A stretch of DNA of 64,000 nt from Rutidosis leptorrhynchoides (GCF_046630445.1 NC_092341.1:291876501-291940500); one strand, 5' to 3'. Shown: positions 1 to 11,992, counted from the first letter of the stretch. Numbers and translations: made by a program. Notes: a model not told the origin generated them from the sequence alone.

Positions 1-290
1 TAACATTTATATTTATGTTATTTAAGTTATATATGGTCGGTTATACCGCCTGAATTATATTTATGTAATCTAACTTTTATTAACTTCACTAACATTTATA
101 TTTATGTTATTTAAGTTATATATGGTCGGTTATACCGCCTGAATTATATTTCTGTAATCTAACTTTTATTAACTTAACTAACATTTATATTTATGTTATT
201 TAAGTTATATATGGTCGGTTATACCGCCTGAATTATATTTTTGTAATCAAACTCTTAACTTCACTAACATTTATATTTATGTTATCTAAC
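1..290. repeat. 89-bp tandem repeat, three full units plus a partial one
   Basis: Units begin at 1, 90, 179 and about 265. Each contains the landmark TATGGTCGGTTATACCGCC except the last, which breaks off after about 24 bases. Units differ by single bases, and the third is 86 bp long. The array is cut by the window edge, so its true length is unknown. It lies upstream of the copia gag remnant and may be part of that element's leader or LTR. Confidence 0.9.
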
Positions 291-382
291 ACTTATGCAA
301 TTAATCATTATTTATTTCATGCATATTAATGTTTATTCATAAAATTTATTATTTATGCATAATATGTTTATTCTCTTAATCT

Positions 383-572
383 TCGTATTTATACTAAACG
401 TATTTATACTAAATGTATTTATAGTAATCGTATTTGTACTAATAAAATTCTTTTATTAAAATTATTATTAATACAACGAGTACATAACAGTCGTTAACGT
501 CAACTAACGACGTTACAACTGTCATATATACATAACGGTTGTTAACGTCAACTAACGACGTTATAACGACTA
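383..572. repeat. short tandem repeats (15-bp and about 47-bp units)
   Basis: Around 383-445 a 15-bp unit close to CGTATTTATACTAAA occurs four times with drift. At about 484-572 a unit built on GTTAACGTCAACTAACGACG occurs twice. The latter unit has 7-bp inverted arms (GTCGTTA/TAACGAC) around a central ACGTCAAC. No gene is visible between 291 and 669. Confidence 0.7.
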
Positions 573-669
573 TATTTTTCAAATATAAAATAAACATATC
601 CGTTTTCACATTTTTACAAATCAATCTTCATTTTCTCAGATTACCACTTTCAAAAAGTTTTTTGTAAAG

Positions 670-834
670 ATGATTCACACAAGGATGATTTTTCCTATTG
701 TATTGGTCATACTAACTATCATCATTGTTGCTAATATACCACCGGGTGAACCTATATTCTATCCTGCTCTTGTGGTTTTATCATTTGTAATCATGCCATT
801 ATTCTGTTGTTTGCTACTTATGAATTTAAAATGA
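670..834 (+). CDS. small hydrophobic ORF, 54 residues, unrecognised
   Basis: ATG at 670 (MIHTRMIFPIV...) to TGA at 832-834. About two thirds of the residues are hydrophobic, in two stretches (roughly residues 7-23 and 29-50) separated by PPGEP, which would suit a two-pass membrane peptide. It lies in the 5' leader region of the copia remnant, 84 bp before the gag ATG. I do not recognise it. It may be chance, or a relic of a leader ORF. Confidence 0.3.
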   Translation: MIHTRMIFPIVLVILTIIIVANIPPGEPIFYPALVVLSFVIMPLFCCLLLMNLK

Positions 835-917
835 TTCTAATTTCATTTTATTATTTGTCTATGAATAGAAGTTGATTATGATTATGATTTATGTTATTCA
901 TCTTTTGATAATAGAAA

Positions 918-1400
918 ATGTCGAATTTGAAAAGGCTTAAATTCGCTCCTTTAGAATCAAGTGGGAACAACTACTTAACATGGGTTATGAATGTAGAAAA
1001 ACATCTCGAATCAATCGGTATTTTAGAAACCCTGAATAAAAATAACAATTGTTCTGAACAAGAGAAAGCAATAACAAGTATTTTTCTTAGCAAACATAAT
1101 GACGAGTCCTTAGAATCTACATATTATATGATCGAAGATCTAAGTGTATTATGAAAAATACTCAAAGATAGATACGATATTAATTATCAAGAAATAATGG
1201 TGATCCATGAAAGAATAAAATTGAAGATGTTAGTAGACGCTCTTATAAGAATCCCAGAGATTCTTATTAATGGTCTGGTAACGTGGATCATCAGTCTAGT
1301 ATTTCTTGAATACATGAACATCTTGTTTAGCTCTACAAATAAGTCCCAAAAGAAAAGAAAACGAGAGTGAATCTGTTGGAAAATCTTGATTAAATAAACC
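918..1400 (+). pseudogene. Ty1/copia gag N-terminus, decayed
   Basis: ATG at 918 opens a 78-codon frame with the copia gag signature: LESSGNNYLTW, then a helix-rich stretch (MNVEKHLESIGILETL). It stops at a TGA where other copia gags continue, and the reading resumes after it as KILKDRYDINYQEIMVIHER, typical of the UBN2/gag region. Further stops follow by 1,370. The start is preceded by TTTTGATAATAG. This is the left part of the copia element whose pol half lies beyond 31,150. It is a dead copy. Confidence 0.8.
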
Positions 1401-1613
1401 CTGAGCTACCTTGAGACTTGAATGGTTTGAATTTTCTATGATGCCTAGCTTGTTATGTATCACTCATAAATAAATGGTTTTAAACCATAACGCATATGTT
1501 TATTAAGTGTTATCTTTTATATACTTTAGATTGTAACTTATTTGCAGGTATTATAATTTGATTATCTTGTTGAAATATAACTCATTATTTGCTTATCTTA
1601 TTTGAAGTTTTAG

Positions 1614-1907
1614 TATGAATCCTGCTGAAATACAACATCAATTAAATGGTAAAGAACTATGTATTGCAGATAGTGATAACATACACGCTATGATCAAATG
1701 TAAGAAATATTTCATTGATTTAAATCAAATAAAGGAATTATAAATACTATATCATGTATTGCAAACTTGATAAAATGAACGAGAAAGGCAAAATTCATGT
1801 TACCAAATGGTACGAATTTTCTGATAAATAAAGTCTCGTTTTCTCTCAAATCAAAAAGAAATTTGTTAGGTTTCTCTGATATATATTATAATGGATATGA
1901 TTATCAG
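1614..1907 (+). pseudogene. Ty1/copia GAG-pre-integrase region, decayed
   Basis: Readable from MNPAEIQHQLNGKELCIADS to IKCKKYFIDLNQIKG, then, with shifts and stops, to KAKFMLPNGTNFLINKVSFS and SKRNLLGFSDIYYNGYDYQ. This order (barrier for outflow, ILPNGT, RNLLSFxDI, NGYHI) is the protease-to-integrase linker of copia Pol. The frame is broken more than once. It continues in concept at 31,155 on the far side of the inserted gypsy cluster. Confidence 0.7.
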
Positions 1908-1947
1908 TAAATGATAACCGGAAATGAGAAATGCCTATGTAGCACCG

Positions 1948-2050
1948 AAAAGCACATATGATGAAAAGCGCAGCGCATATGATAAAAAGCGCATATGATA
2001 AAAAGCGCATATGATGAAAACCGCAGCGCATATGATTAAAAGCGCATATG
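1948..2050 (+). repeat. AAAAGCGCATATGATG minisatellite, left part
   Basis: Imperfect copies of AAAAGCGCATATGATG and AAAAGCGCAGCGCATATGATT, about 16-22 bp each. The same array resumes at 30,798-31,075. The gypsy cluster therefore landed inside the array. It occupies the stretch of the copia element between the pre-integrase and integrase regions. Confidence 0.9.
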
Positions 2051-2055
2051 ATTAA
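2051..2055. repeat. target site duplication ATTAA (left)
   Basis: ATTAA stands directly before the TGTGATGACCC start of the first giant LTR and again directly after the TCTCTACA end of the third LTR (30,793-30,797). Both copies sit in the minisatellite context, which fixes the outer limits of the insertion. Confidence 0.9.
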
Positions 2056-2218
2056 TGTGATGACCCGGGAATTTCCGACCAAATTTAAGCTTAATCTTCA
2101 TATGAATTTGGTAAGATAAGCAAAGTCTGTAATATTGAAATCTCAAAAACTTTGAACTGTGTTCATGTATACATTTGAACTTTGACCAGTCTCGACGATT
2201 CACGAACAATTAGTTACA

Positions 2219-2225
<7 letters not shown>

Positions 2226-2289
<64 letters not shown>

Positions 2290-2343
2290 CATAAATAAGT
2301 GTGCTCATATATATAGGTATATATATATATATATATATATATA
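2226..2343. repeat. TA microsatellite
   Basis: Two runs of TA dinucleotides near the LTR start, broken by a short non-TA stretch. The corresponding tracts in LTR copies 2 (about 18,120-18,205) and 3 (about 26,700-26,750) differ in length. Confidence 0.95.
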
Positions 2344-3693
2344 TCTGTATATGTATATATAAATATAAATAAAAGTATATATATAATAATTTAAAATAAT
2401 AAAATACAACTTAATCAATTTAAATTAAAATTGTAAACTAATGAACAGAATAATTAAGTGATTATGAATCTATATAAGTATAGATATAAAAGACTTCTAT
2501 TAATAGCTATTGTATTGAAATATTTATAAAATACATAAATATTCAATATTCAATAGATGTATTCATATAATATATGATATAAATTGTAATATAAATATAT
2601 TAAATGTAATTACAAGTCTAATTATAATTATTATATGAATATTTTTACATTCATTAATATTATTAATATTAATATTAATATCAATATTATTAAGATTCTA
2701 ATACTGAAATTGTTACATTTGATTTGTTGTTATCATTAATATTATAACTAGTAATAAGGTTATAAATTTAGTTATGTGATTAATATTAGTAATATTATTA
2801 AATATTATTATTTCCATTTTCATTAAGAATTATTATTATTTATTATTATTATTATTAATGTAATTAATATATCTACTAGTTGTTAATATTTGTTATATAT
2901 GATATAAAAATCAAGATAGTACGAGTTTGTTACATGTAACAATCGAAACTGTTTAAACTTTTGGATTCTGTCTCCAATCAGATTCACATAACAAGGACTG
3001 ATTCAACAATCAAACAAAATCAGTTTCAAGTCCCTTTCTGCCTTTTTATTTTTCTCCTTGATTGAAATCTGTCGACCTGTTCTTGCTACAAAATAACTTT
3101 CAATAATATATTTAAATTAGTGCATTTGATTGAATGATTGGTCTAGTTATTTTGCTTTCTATTTTTAAATCACTTTCACAACTATCTATCTCCTATCTAA
3201 AATAATATCCATATACCTTTACATATAGAGATACTGACACACGTACAAACATCACCCATTAACCACAAGACTTGCAATATCATTGCCGCTATACATACTT
3301 CTGTCTTTATGTTTAGATGTCGATGAACAACACCACCACAAGTGCTGCTGTTATCTTATTTTGGTTAAGCTTGTTCGAACCATCACAAACCACAATCATG
3401 CATATACAACCGCCACCACCACGACCGGTCACACTACCTTAATCATCTCCGGTAATCATCAAAACAATTCACCATCTTCTTAAAACCCACATCACCACCT
3501 TCAACCCTATCATCCACCTTAAACCACATACCACCGTGATCTCCCACAGCTCCTGCCTCCTGTTACTGATTTAGGACCATCATTACAGCAGCTTAATACT
3601 GCATCTTACGATCACCAACTTCATCAAAGCTCACTTATATCTTTGTGGTAGACTGCTATTGCTATCTACTCCTTTATATTTATGTTTTGGTCC

Positions 3694-3698
3694 AGAAA
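3694..3698. repeat. target site duplication AGAAA (left)
   Basis: AGAAA precedes TGTAACATCC at 3,699 and follows GTCGTTACA at 10,909-10,913. Uninterrupted giant LTRs (19,530 and 28,080 regions) read CCAGAAATATCACAC across the site, confirming a 5-bp duplication. Confidence 0.95.
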
Positions 3699-6209
3699 TG
3701 TAACATCCAGCGTTTTTCCGTTAAATTTATTTTTAACACCGTCTTTTTTTTTTAATAATACCTTGCGTTATTAAAAAAATCGTATTTTCCGTTGACTAAC
3801 GTTCTTAATATTCCTGTTATTTAATTATAACATCTCTCGGTTACTCTAGCGTTTTTAAAATAATTCGTTTGGTTAATTCCCGCACCCGCTTTGAAACTTG
3901 AGGGACCGAAGTTGTCAAGTGGGCAAACTAGTTGACTAGGTCAACTAGTCAACCCACCATTCTCATCCATTCATTTCCATCCATCTCCCTTATCTCTTTT
4001 TCTCTCCATCTCAAGAACACACAAACACCCAATTCAATCATTCATCATATAAATTCGATCTAGGAGGCTTACAACAAAACAAATTACATTTTCGTGATCC
4101 TCTCTTCATCCTCTACATTTTGATACCAATTTCATCTCATTTGGGTAACTTTCTAAAATCACTAATTTTCTTTAAATTCGTGTTTTTGACTTGAAATGGT
4201 GTTAGTTAGTGTCTATGGCTCGTGTATAACATGAATATATGATTTGTATGCTCGATCTTGATGTTTTGGTGTAACTAGCTTGAAAATGAAAAGTGTATGC
4301 TTAATCTTTGATTTTGGATGATCAAATGTGTTAGATTGTTAAAGTTCATGTTTTAAAAGTGTTACTAGCATCATTAGCTTCATGTTGATGTATAGATTGA
4401 TTAAAGAAACTTCATAAACGTGATTATTGATTTTGTGAACTTTTGGTTAGGGTTTGATAGCTTTAAAACGAACTTTTGATGCGTTGAATGCTTGTTAATG
4501 TTATTAATAAGTGTTTAGTTGTATTACATGTTTCATTACCTTCAAAACGGCATATCATATGTGTAAATTGGTTGCCCGAATCATGAAATGCGTTTTACAA
4601 ACTTGAAACTTTGATTATGAACGTTCATTGAACATTTGACGAGAATTTGATTATTTTAAATGCATGTTTTGATTGATAATATGTACTTCATTGCATTCCT
4701 CGTCAAAATACCTTTCCAACGATGTATGATAGGCGTTATAAGTGTTTGCGGGTCAAGTGTTGTGTTAGAAAAGGTTTTGGTTCGTGCACACTTGGAAAAA
4801 CTGACCAGAATTCTCTGCCCAGGTAGTGGCGCGGCGCGCCACATCCCCGCGCGGCGCGCAGAATCACCTGGCCAGATTCTGACCTCTTGGACCCATTTCA
4901 CGTGAAATGTTTGACTAGCTACCGACCTCCGATTCACATGAAACTTGTTCTAATATACTTGTATATGAATAACTAGCATAGAAAAATAGTCCGGGACCCG
5001 ACCCGAATGTGTTGACTTTTTCGTTGACTTTGACCAAGTTTGACTTTTAGTCAAACTTAACCAAACTTTTATGCAATCGTTCTAACATGCTTTTATACGT
5101 GATTCTTGTATGAAACTTGACAAATTGATTCACATGCTATATTTAATCGAGTCGTAACGAGCCATAGGACTAATTGAACACATTTCACCCAACCATGTGT
5201 CGTAACCGGTTAATTGATACAATTTACTTGTTTAGGTCAAGACTAAGCAACTTTCATGCACACGTTTACTTTGTGAAGTACCTTTATACTCGTGCACTCG
5301 AGGTGATATCATAGTCCCACCTTTTCAACAACTTTTTATACTTTTAAATTGTGGGCTGAGGAACATATACTTTGTTACATTTTGTACTACTTACTTTTAT
5401 ACTTTGAACACAAGTACGATGAAACAAACATTCCACAGCGAGTTAGAATAAAAATCCTCAATTCAATTATCATTAGTTACACTTGCAGGGTGTAAGCGAG
5501 AACTTATATTGTGTGGCCATACGGGTTTGACAAACCCTCATTTCGGACGGTTCGCTACCGTCTACGGATGAAATATATTTTCGAGAAACAGTGTATGTTC
5601 TAACACTATTGTGATGGGGTTCTATGGAAGGAAACGTTAAGTCTTGATAATTGGGTGCTCGCGAACAAACTTTTGGAATGCAAACGATTTGGATAATCAA
5701 CATATTGGAAATACTAAATCTTGTGGTTCAAAATATAACGTTTACTAATACACCTATGATTTCACCAATGTTTTTCGTTGACAGTTTTCTATATATTTTT
5801 CTCAGGTTCCTACATGGCTATTTTGATACATGCTTCCGCGTACATACATTTTGCTTGGGGTCAAGCATACATGCATACACTCTGATTACTTGCTTGGAGT
5901 CAAGCATACATACATACATACGCTAGTGATAGCACCTTTGGATTCAAACATTTGTTTACATACTTACGCTATTTATAGCAACTGTGTTTTTAAACTAATT
6001 ATGTCGCAAGTTATTTCATTTATACTTTATGACTTTTGTAAACTTAGACTTGTTGTCGAACGGTTTTGTAAACTAAACTTGCAAGTCTTGTACCTTTCAA
6101 ATGAATGCGACATAATTTTGGTCAAACGAGTCTCATATAGGGACTACGACCACGCAACGGGACCTAAGTTAACGGCGCCGTCAATAACGGTTTTGGTCGG
6201 GTCGTTACA
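3699..6209 (+). mobile_element. 5' LTR of the nested gypsy element
   Basis: Starts TGTAACATCC and ends GTCGTTACA. It contains a perfect palindrome (CTAGTTGAC/GTCAACTAG) near 3,929-3,949 and a CG-rich pair of GCGCGGCGCGC cores near 4,827-4,861 in an otherwise AT-rich LTR. Apparent ORFs on both strands in this LTR recur exactly in the 3' LTR and look like chance frames. Confidence 0.93.
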
Positions 6210-6211
6210 AG

Positions 6212-6224
6212 TGGTATCAGAGCG
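6212..6224 (+). promoter_or_regulatory. primer binding site (initiator tRNA-Met type)
   Basis: TGGTATCAGAGCG lies two bases after the LTR end and is complementary to the 3' end of plant initiator tRNA-Met, the usual gypsy/copia minus-strand primer. The leader after it (GCATTAGTGTGTCTAAC, GCATTAGTGAGTCT) is shared with the giant-LTR element. Confidence 0.85.
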
Positions 6225-6897
6225 TAGGTTGTAGGGAACTAGGACGTGCATTAGTGTGTCTAACAGAGTCGTTAGGACGCATTAGTGAGTCTAGACTACA
6301 ACCGGATAGTTAGCATTTGCATTCTGACATACATTTGCTATAGATAGAACTTGCTTGACTACCTGTGCATTATACTTGAATCATTCTTAGGCAAACTTTT
6401 TAATGGTACCCAACCTTCATCATACGAACTCGTATTCCGCCACTTTTTGGTAACACACGTAAATTCATGATTCATACACGTATGGATGACGACGACTTCA
6501 TTAGTCACACTTGTTCGGGAACTCTGTCTCCCGGATTGTTATTTGCCACCGTTTCAACTTACTATCGGTTTCCCACTGGTGTTTCTTACTATCTACTTTT
6601 TGGTGTTACTACCATCACTACTCTAGGTGAGTATCGTCATCAACATTTATCACTACGGTTGCGTGCTACTCGTTATCATGACTCGTTACTCTTTTCATAC
6701 CTGAATACCTTATTGTCTGACTCGAACCACATTGACGTGAACAATCATTTATACACTTCCCTCTGGGAACGCTTCTTTATAGTTGCACTAATTCTTTCGA
6801 TTCAATACGAGTCACGTTAGAGACGTCGTTACACTTTGTTTATTTTAAATCTTCACGATCACCCGAACTTGATTTTATGGAGTGATGTTGGAATGGA

Positions 6898-7019
6898 GGT
6901 ATGAGTTAGCATAATATAACGACACTCGATCAACGTTGTTATATTATGGTAAGCCATACCAAAGTTCTAATGACACGTGATGGTGATTGGACTCGATCAA
7001 CCTAATCACCACCATGTGC
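6898..7019 (+). other. twin hairpin in the nested gypsy internal region
   Basis: Hairpin 1 spans 6,898-6,960. Its outer arms are GGTATG/CATACC and its inner arms ATAATATAAC/GTTATATTAT. Hairpin 2 spans about 6,974-7,019 with arms CACGTGATGGTGATT/AATCACCACCATGTG. Counterparts sit at 16,925-17,036 and 25,496-25,610 in the giant-LTR internals with changed arm bases. The structure is visible in the sequence. An RNA role (packaging, dimerisation) is inference. Confidence 0.7.
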
Positions 7020-7439
7020 CATGTACATGACTTTATCTTTCTTGTTTGGACATCCGAAAACTCCGAGAATACTGATAACAACCATACCCGGGACACATCT
7101 TTGATTATTGTCGAACCATATTTATGCTTCCAAATGAATGGCAAATTCTTTCAACATCAGACGTATGTTACACGTGTATACTATTTTGTTTTCGCACAGT
7201 TTTATCGACGAACTACAACATGCTTGATATGCTCACATCGAGGCGGAAACTTCTCTCGCATTACACTCGTACTTCCGTATAAGGAAATCTTTTATCAAAA
7301 TTCTCAATGGAGAGAGAGACTCTTCACATTATACAAGTATTCACCACGAGGGAGAATAGTCCTAATGAACGTTTTCGGAAATCGATAAATCTTCCGCGAC
7401 GCGAAATTTTTTGAGAAAACAGAAACTTTTTCTAACAAA

Positions 7440-8345
7440 CGTTTTCAGGTCCTAACAAGCTTGTTCAAATGTATCTTAAAAGAACTGTACCTCGTTTTGG
7501 ATCGAGATCCTCGTTTCACTTCTAGATTTCGGAGTGCCTTACAAAAAGCCTCGGGACCACGTTTAGACATAAGTACTGCGTGTCATCCACGCATCGACGA
7601 ATAAAGCAAATGTACGATTTGAACCTGGGGAACCATAATACGAATTTGTGTTATCGACTTCAAATATACTTGGGAAAAGTCTTTGCCTTTAATCGAATTC
7701 TCTTACAACGATAATTATCACACGAGTATTAACGCCACACCTTCCGAAAACTCATATAGCCGCAATTGTCATTTTCTTAATCGTTGAACCGAAGTAGGTG
7801 ACAAGCAAACCACTGGACCCGAACTCATTCATGAAACAACCGAAAAATTATTCAAATCCAAGAAAGGCTCAATACGGCCCGTAGTCGCCAAAAGTGCTAC
7901 ACCGATGTTAGACGTAAACATTTCAAATTCCAAGTGGGTAACCGCGTAACGTTAAAAGTCGCACATTGAAAAGGTGTAATCCGTTTCGGGAAAAGTAGAA
8001 AGCTAAATTTGCAATACTTTGATCCTTTTGAAATCTTGGGGCGTTTTGGACCCGTTGCTAGCCGTTTATATTTTTCGATTCATTTGATTCTTTGCTCGTC
8101 CAACATCCTACGTATCAAACTTAAAGACGTGTCTTGCGGAACAAGAACTTGTTATCCTTTTAATGAACTTCCTATCGATGACAAACTTTCCTTCCTAGGA
8201 GAACCGGTTGAAATTTTGAATCATGAAACCAAACTCTGAAACAACGTAAAACCCCGACTGTCAAAGTTCGTTGAAATGCCCAATGAAGTACTTTCACTTA
8301 TCCGTAGAATGGGCAACGCAAGATCTCGAGGAATAAACAACGACT
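7440..8345 (+). pseudogene. gypsy integrase C-terminal half, Tekay/Del-like, decayed
   Basis: The reading starts at [16 protein letters not shown] (integrase core containing the second catalytic Asp region) and goes on to [90 protein letters not shown] and a weak match to the chromodomain-proximal KVRW stretch. Several stops and frameshifts interrupt it. The order and spacing match the integrase C-terminus of plant Tekay-type chromoviruses. Upstream pol domains are absent. Confidence 0.88.
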
Positions 8346-8357
8346 ACTACTTCCAAC

Positions 8358-8395
8358 CAAATTTCGGGATGAAATTTCTTTTAAGGTGTAGGTAA
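8358..8395 (+). promoter_or_regulatory. 3' polypurine-tract region of the nested gypsy
   Basis: AATTTCGGGATGAAATTTC followed by TTTTAAGGTGTAGGTAA leads directly into the 3' LTR at 8,396. The giant-LTR element has nearly the same block (TTTCGGGACGAAATTTCTTT, then AACGGGTAGGTAC) before its own LTRs, which supports common ancestry of the two elements. Confidence 0.75.
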
Positions 8396-10908
8396 TGTAA
8401 CATCCCGCGTTTTTCCGTTAAATTTATTTTTAACACCGTCTTTTTTTTTTTAAATAATACCTTGCGTTATTAAAAAAATCGTATTTTCCGTTGACTAACG
8501 TTCTTAATATTCCTGTTATTTAATTATAACATCTCTCGGTTATTCTAGCATTTTTAAAATAATTCGTTTGGTTAATTCCCGCACCCGCTTTGAAACTTGA
8601 GGGACCGAAGTTGTCAAGTGGGCAAACTAGTTGACTAGGTCAACTAGTCAACCCACCATTCTCATCCATTCATTTCCATCCATCTCCCTCATCTCTTTTT
8701 CTCTCCATCTCAAGAACACACAAACACCCAATTCAATCATTCATCATCTAAATTCGATCTAGGAGGCTTACAACAAAACAAATTACATTTTCGTGATCCT
8801 CTCTTCATCCTCTACATTTTGATACCAATTTCATCTCATTTGGGTAACTTTCTAAAATCACTAATTTTCTTTAAATTCGTGTTTTTGACTTGAAATGGTG
8901 TTAGTTAGTGTCTATGGCTCGTGTATAACATGAATATATGATTTGTATGCTCGATCTTGATGTTTTGGTGTAACTAGCTTGAAAATGAAAAGTGTATGCT
9001 TAATCTTTGATTTTGGATGATCAAATGTGTTAGATTGTTAAAGTTCATGTTTTAAAAGTGTTACTAGCATCATTAGCTTCATGTTGATGTATAGATTGAT
9101 TAAAGAAACTTCATAAACGTGATTATTGATTTTGTGAACTTTTGGTTAGGGTTTGATAGCTTTAAAACGAACTTTTGATGCGTTGAATGCTCGTTAATGT
9201 TATTAATAAGTGTTTAGTTGTATTACATGTTTCATTACCTTCAAAACGGCATATCATATGTGTAAATTGGTTGCCCGAATCATGAAATGCGTTTTACAAA
9301 CTTGAAACTTTGATTATGAACGTTCATTGAACATTTGACGAGAATTTGATTATTTTAAATGCATGTTTTGATTGATAATATGTACTTCGTTGCATTCCTC
9401 GTCAAAATACCTTTCCAACGATGTATGATAGGCGTTATAAGTGTTTGCAGGTCAAGTGTTGTGTTAGAAAAGGTTTTGGTTCGTGCACACTTGGAAAAAC
9501 TGACCAGAATTCTCTGCCCAGGTAGTGGCGCGGCGCGCCACATCCCCGCGCGGCGCGCAGAATCACCTGGCCAGATTCTGACCTCTTGGACCCATTTCAC
9601 GTGAAATGTTTGACTAGCTACCGACCTCCGATTCACATGAAACTTGTTCTAATATACTTGTATATGAATAACTAGCATAGAAAAATAGTCCGGGACCCAA
9701 CCCGAACGTGTTGACTTTTTCGTTGACTTTGACCAAGTTTGACTTTTAGTCAAACTTAACCAAACTTTTATGCAATCGTTCTAACATGCTTTTATACGTG
9801 ATTCTTGTATGAAACTTGACAAATTGATTCACATGCTATATTTAATCGAGTCGTAACGAGCCATAGGACTAATTGAACACATTTCACCCAACCATGTGTC
9901 GTAACCGGTTAATTGATACAATTTACTTGTTTAGGTCAAGACTAAGCAACTTTCATGCACACGTTTACTTTGTGAAGTACCTTTATACTCGTGCACTCGA
10001 GGTGAGATCATAGTCCCACCTTTTCAATAACTTTTTATACTTTTAAATTGTGGGCTGAGGAACATATACTTTATTACATTTTGTACTACTTACTTTTATA
10101 CTTTGAACACAAGTACGATGAAACAAACATTCCACAGCGAGTTAGAACAAAAATCCTCAATTCGATTATCATTAGTTACACTTGCAGGGTGTAAGCGAGA
10201 ACTTATATTGTGTGGCCATACGGGTTTGACAAACCCTCATTTCGGACGGTTCGCTACCGTCTACGGATGAAATATATTTTCGAGAAACAGTGTATGTTCT
10301 AACACTATTGTGATGGGGTTCTATGGAAGGAAACGTTAAGTCTTGATAATTGGGTGCTCGCGAACAAACTTTTGGAATGCAAACGATTTGGATAATCAAC
10401 ATATTGGAAATACTAAATCTTGTGCTTCAAAATATAACGTTTACTAATACACCTATGATTTCACCAACGTTTTTCGTTGACAGTTTTCTATATGTTTTTC
10501 TCAGGTTCCTACATGGCTATTTTGATACATGCTTCCGCGTACATACATTTTGCTTGGGGTCAAGCATACATGCATACACTCTGATTACTTGCTTGGAGTC
10601 AAGCATACATACATACATACGCTAGTGATAGCACCTTTGGATTCAAACATTTGTTTACATACTTACGCTATTTATAGCAACTGTGTTTTTAAACTAATTA
10701 TGTCGCAAGTTATTTCATTTATACTTTATGACTTTTGTAAACTTAGACTTGTTGTCGAACGGTTTTGTAAACTAAACTTGCAAGTCTTGTACCTTTCAAA
10801 TGAATGCGACATAATTTTGGTCAAACGAGTCTCATATAGGGACTACGACCATGCAACGGGACCTAAGTTAACGGCGCCGTCAATAACGGTTTTGGTCGGG
10901 TCGTTACA
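8396..10908 (+). mobile_element. 3' LTR of the nested gypsy element
   Basis: Colinear with 3,699-6,209, with scattered single-base differences (for example CATCCCGCG against CATCCAGCG at the start). It includes the same CG-rich cores near 9,526-9,560. It ends GTCGTTACA, followed by the AGAAA duplication at 10,909-10,913. Confidence 0.93.
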
Positions 10909-11795
10909 AGAAATATCACACAAGGATCACCACCCCCAACCCGTTATCATATGTTTTTTTTTTCTCTTTCTTTTCTCTTTTCCAGTCACTAAACTAATAA
11001 CGATGGTGTTTATTTAATGGCAATAATACGGGATAATGATGATGATATGGGATCAAGATGATTTGAATCACTTGGTATATTATATTTTGTTGTACCTTTG
11101 GCAGACGTTTGCAAACAAGGAATTCCACCCACTTGAGTATTTATTTCATTTGATATATTACTATATTCAACCACTTGTTGATTGATTAATCGATGGATTG
11201 TGAAGTGGCAGACAATATGATTCGCATTGTTTAAAGTAGAAGAAGATGACAACTAGATAGTTTCCCCTCTTTCTTTTTGGTTCCTTGCTTTTTCCCATCG
11301 AACACATGTAAACCAAATTAAAAAGTGTTTTAGACTGATTACATGAGCTTATACCTTCTAGGTTGGACCGAGTTATATATGGACCTTTATTATGTAGTTG
11401 TTAACGGGTTGCTTTGTTAGGACATGATTTAATTGGGCTGGGATTATAGATAGTATTGATATATAATGAATTGGTAATAAACGGGTATGATGATGACGAG
11501 TTAAAGAAGTAGCTAGATGATGATGAAATGGGTACACATGTGTGGAACGATGATGCTTAGGTTTTGATTAAATTAAGGATGATGATTCACGGTGATGGAA
11601 GAAACCGTGGGGTATGGTGTTATGATGATTATGATTCAGTTGTGATAAAGATTAATATTGATTCGAAAAAATGATGATGAGGGTTTAATACTTGAAGAAT
11701 GATACAAGATTATGTTGAAGATGATACAAGAAAATGGAAACAGGAGTATTCGGATTAAAAAGAGTTAATCCAGGAATAAAACTATAAAAACAATA

Positions 11796-11851
11796 TAGCC
11801 TAGTTGGTTTGGGTGCGTGGTGCTTAAGCTAGAGGTCGAGGGTTCGAGTCT
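11796..11851 (+). promoter_or_regulatory. tRNA-like Pol III box pair (SINE-like) in giant LTR copy 1
   Basis: TAGCCTAGTTGG at 11,796 fits the A box (TRGYNNARNNGG). GGTTCGAGTCT at 11,841 fits the B box. The 45-bp spacing is tRNA-like. A TTA microsatellite tail (about 11,908-12,018) follows, as SINEs often have. The same arrangement recurs in copies 2 (20,416-20,471) and 3 (28,968-29,023), and in diverged antisense form at about 56,573-56,640. It looks like an old tRNA-derived SINE fixed in the LTR family. Activity is not shown. Confidence 0.7.
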
Positions 11852-11907
11852 TGTATGGGGCATTTCTTTTTAGAAAAAGCTTGGAGAGGGTATACACTTT
11901 TACTTTA

Positions 11908-11911
11908 TTTA

Positions 11912-11992
<81 letters not shown>

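Larger units (their letters stand above)
3699..10908 (+). mobile_element. nested gypsy element (Tekay/Del-like chromovirus remnant), internally deleted
   Basis: Two near-identical LTRs of about 2.5 kb flank an internal region of only about 2.2 kb, and the element is bounded by AGAAA duplications. A tRNA-Met type primer site follows the left LTR and a purine tract precedes the right LTR. The only recognisable coding sequence is the 3' half of an integrase. Gag, protease, RT and RNase H are gone. The near-identity of its LTRs points to a late insertion, after the giant-LTR cluster was in place. Confidence 0.92.

Noticed and set aside
4656-6234. Several frames on both strands, repeated at 9,355-11,017
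   Set aside because: They lie inside the LTRs of the nested gypsy and have no protein family features. Their recurrence reflects LTR duplication, not gene duplication.
11010-11252. 80-codon minus-strand frame repeated at 19,630 and 28,182
   Set aside because: Conserved only because the giant LTRs are near-identical. No motif, and the diverged antisense LTR does not keep it.
11791-11860. A tRNA gene in the giant LTR
   Set aside because: A and B boxes are present, but the sequence does not fold into a clover leaf with a sensible acceptor stem or anticodon arm. A SINE-like relic fits better.
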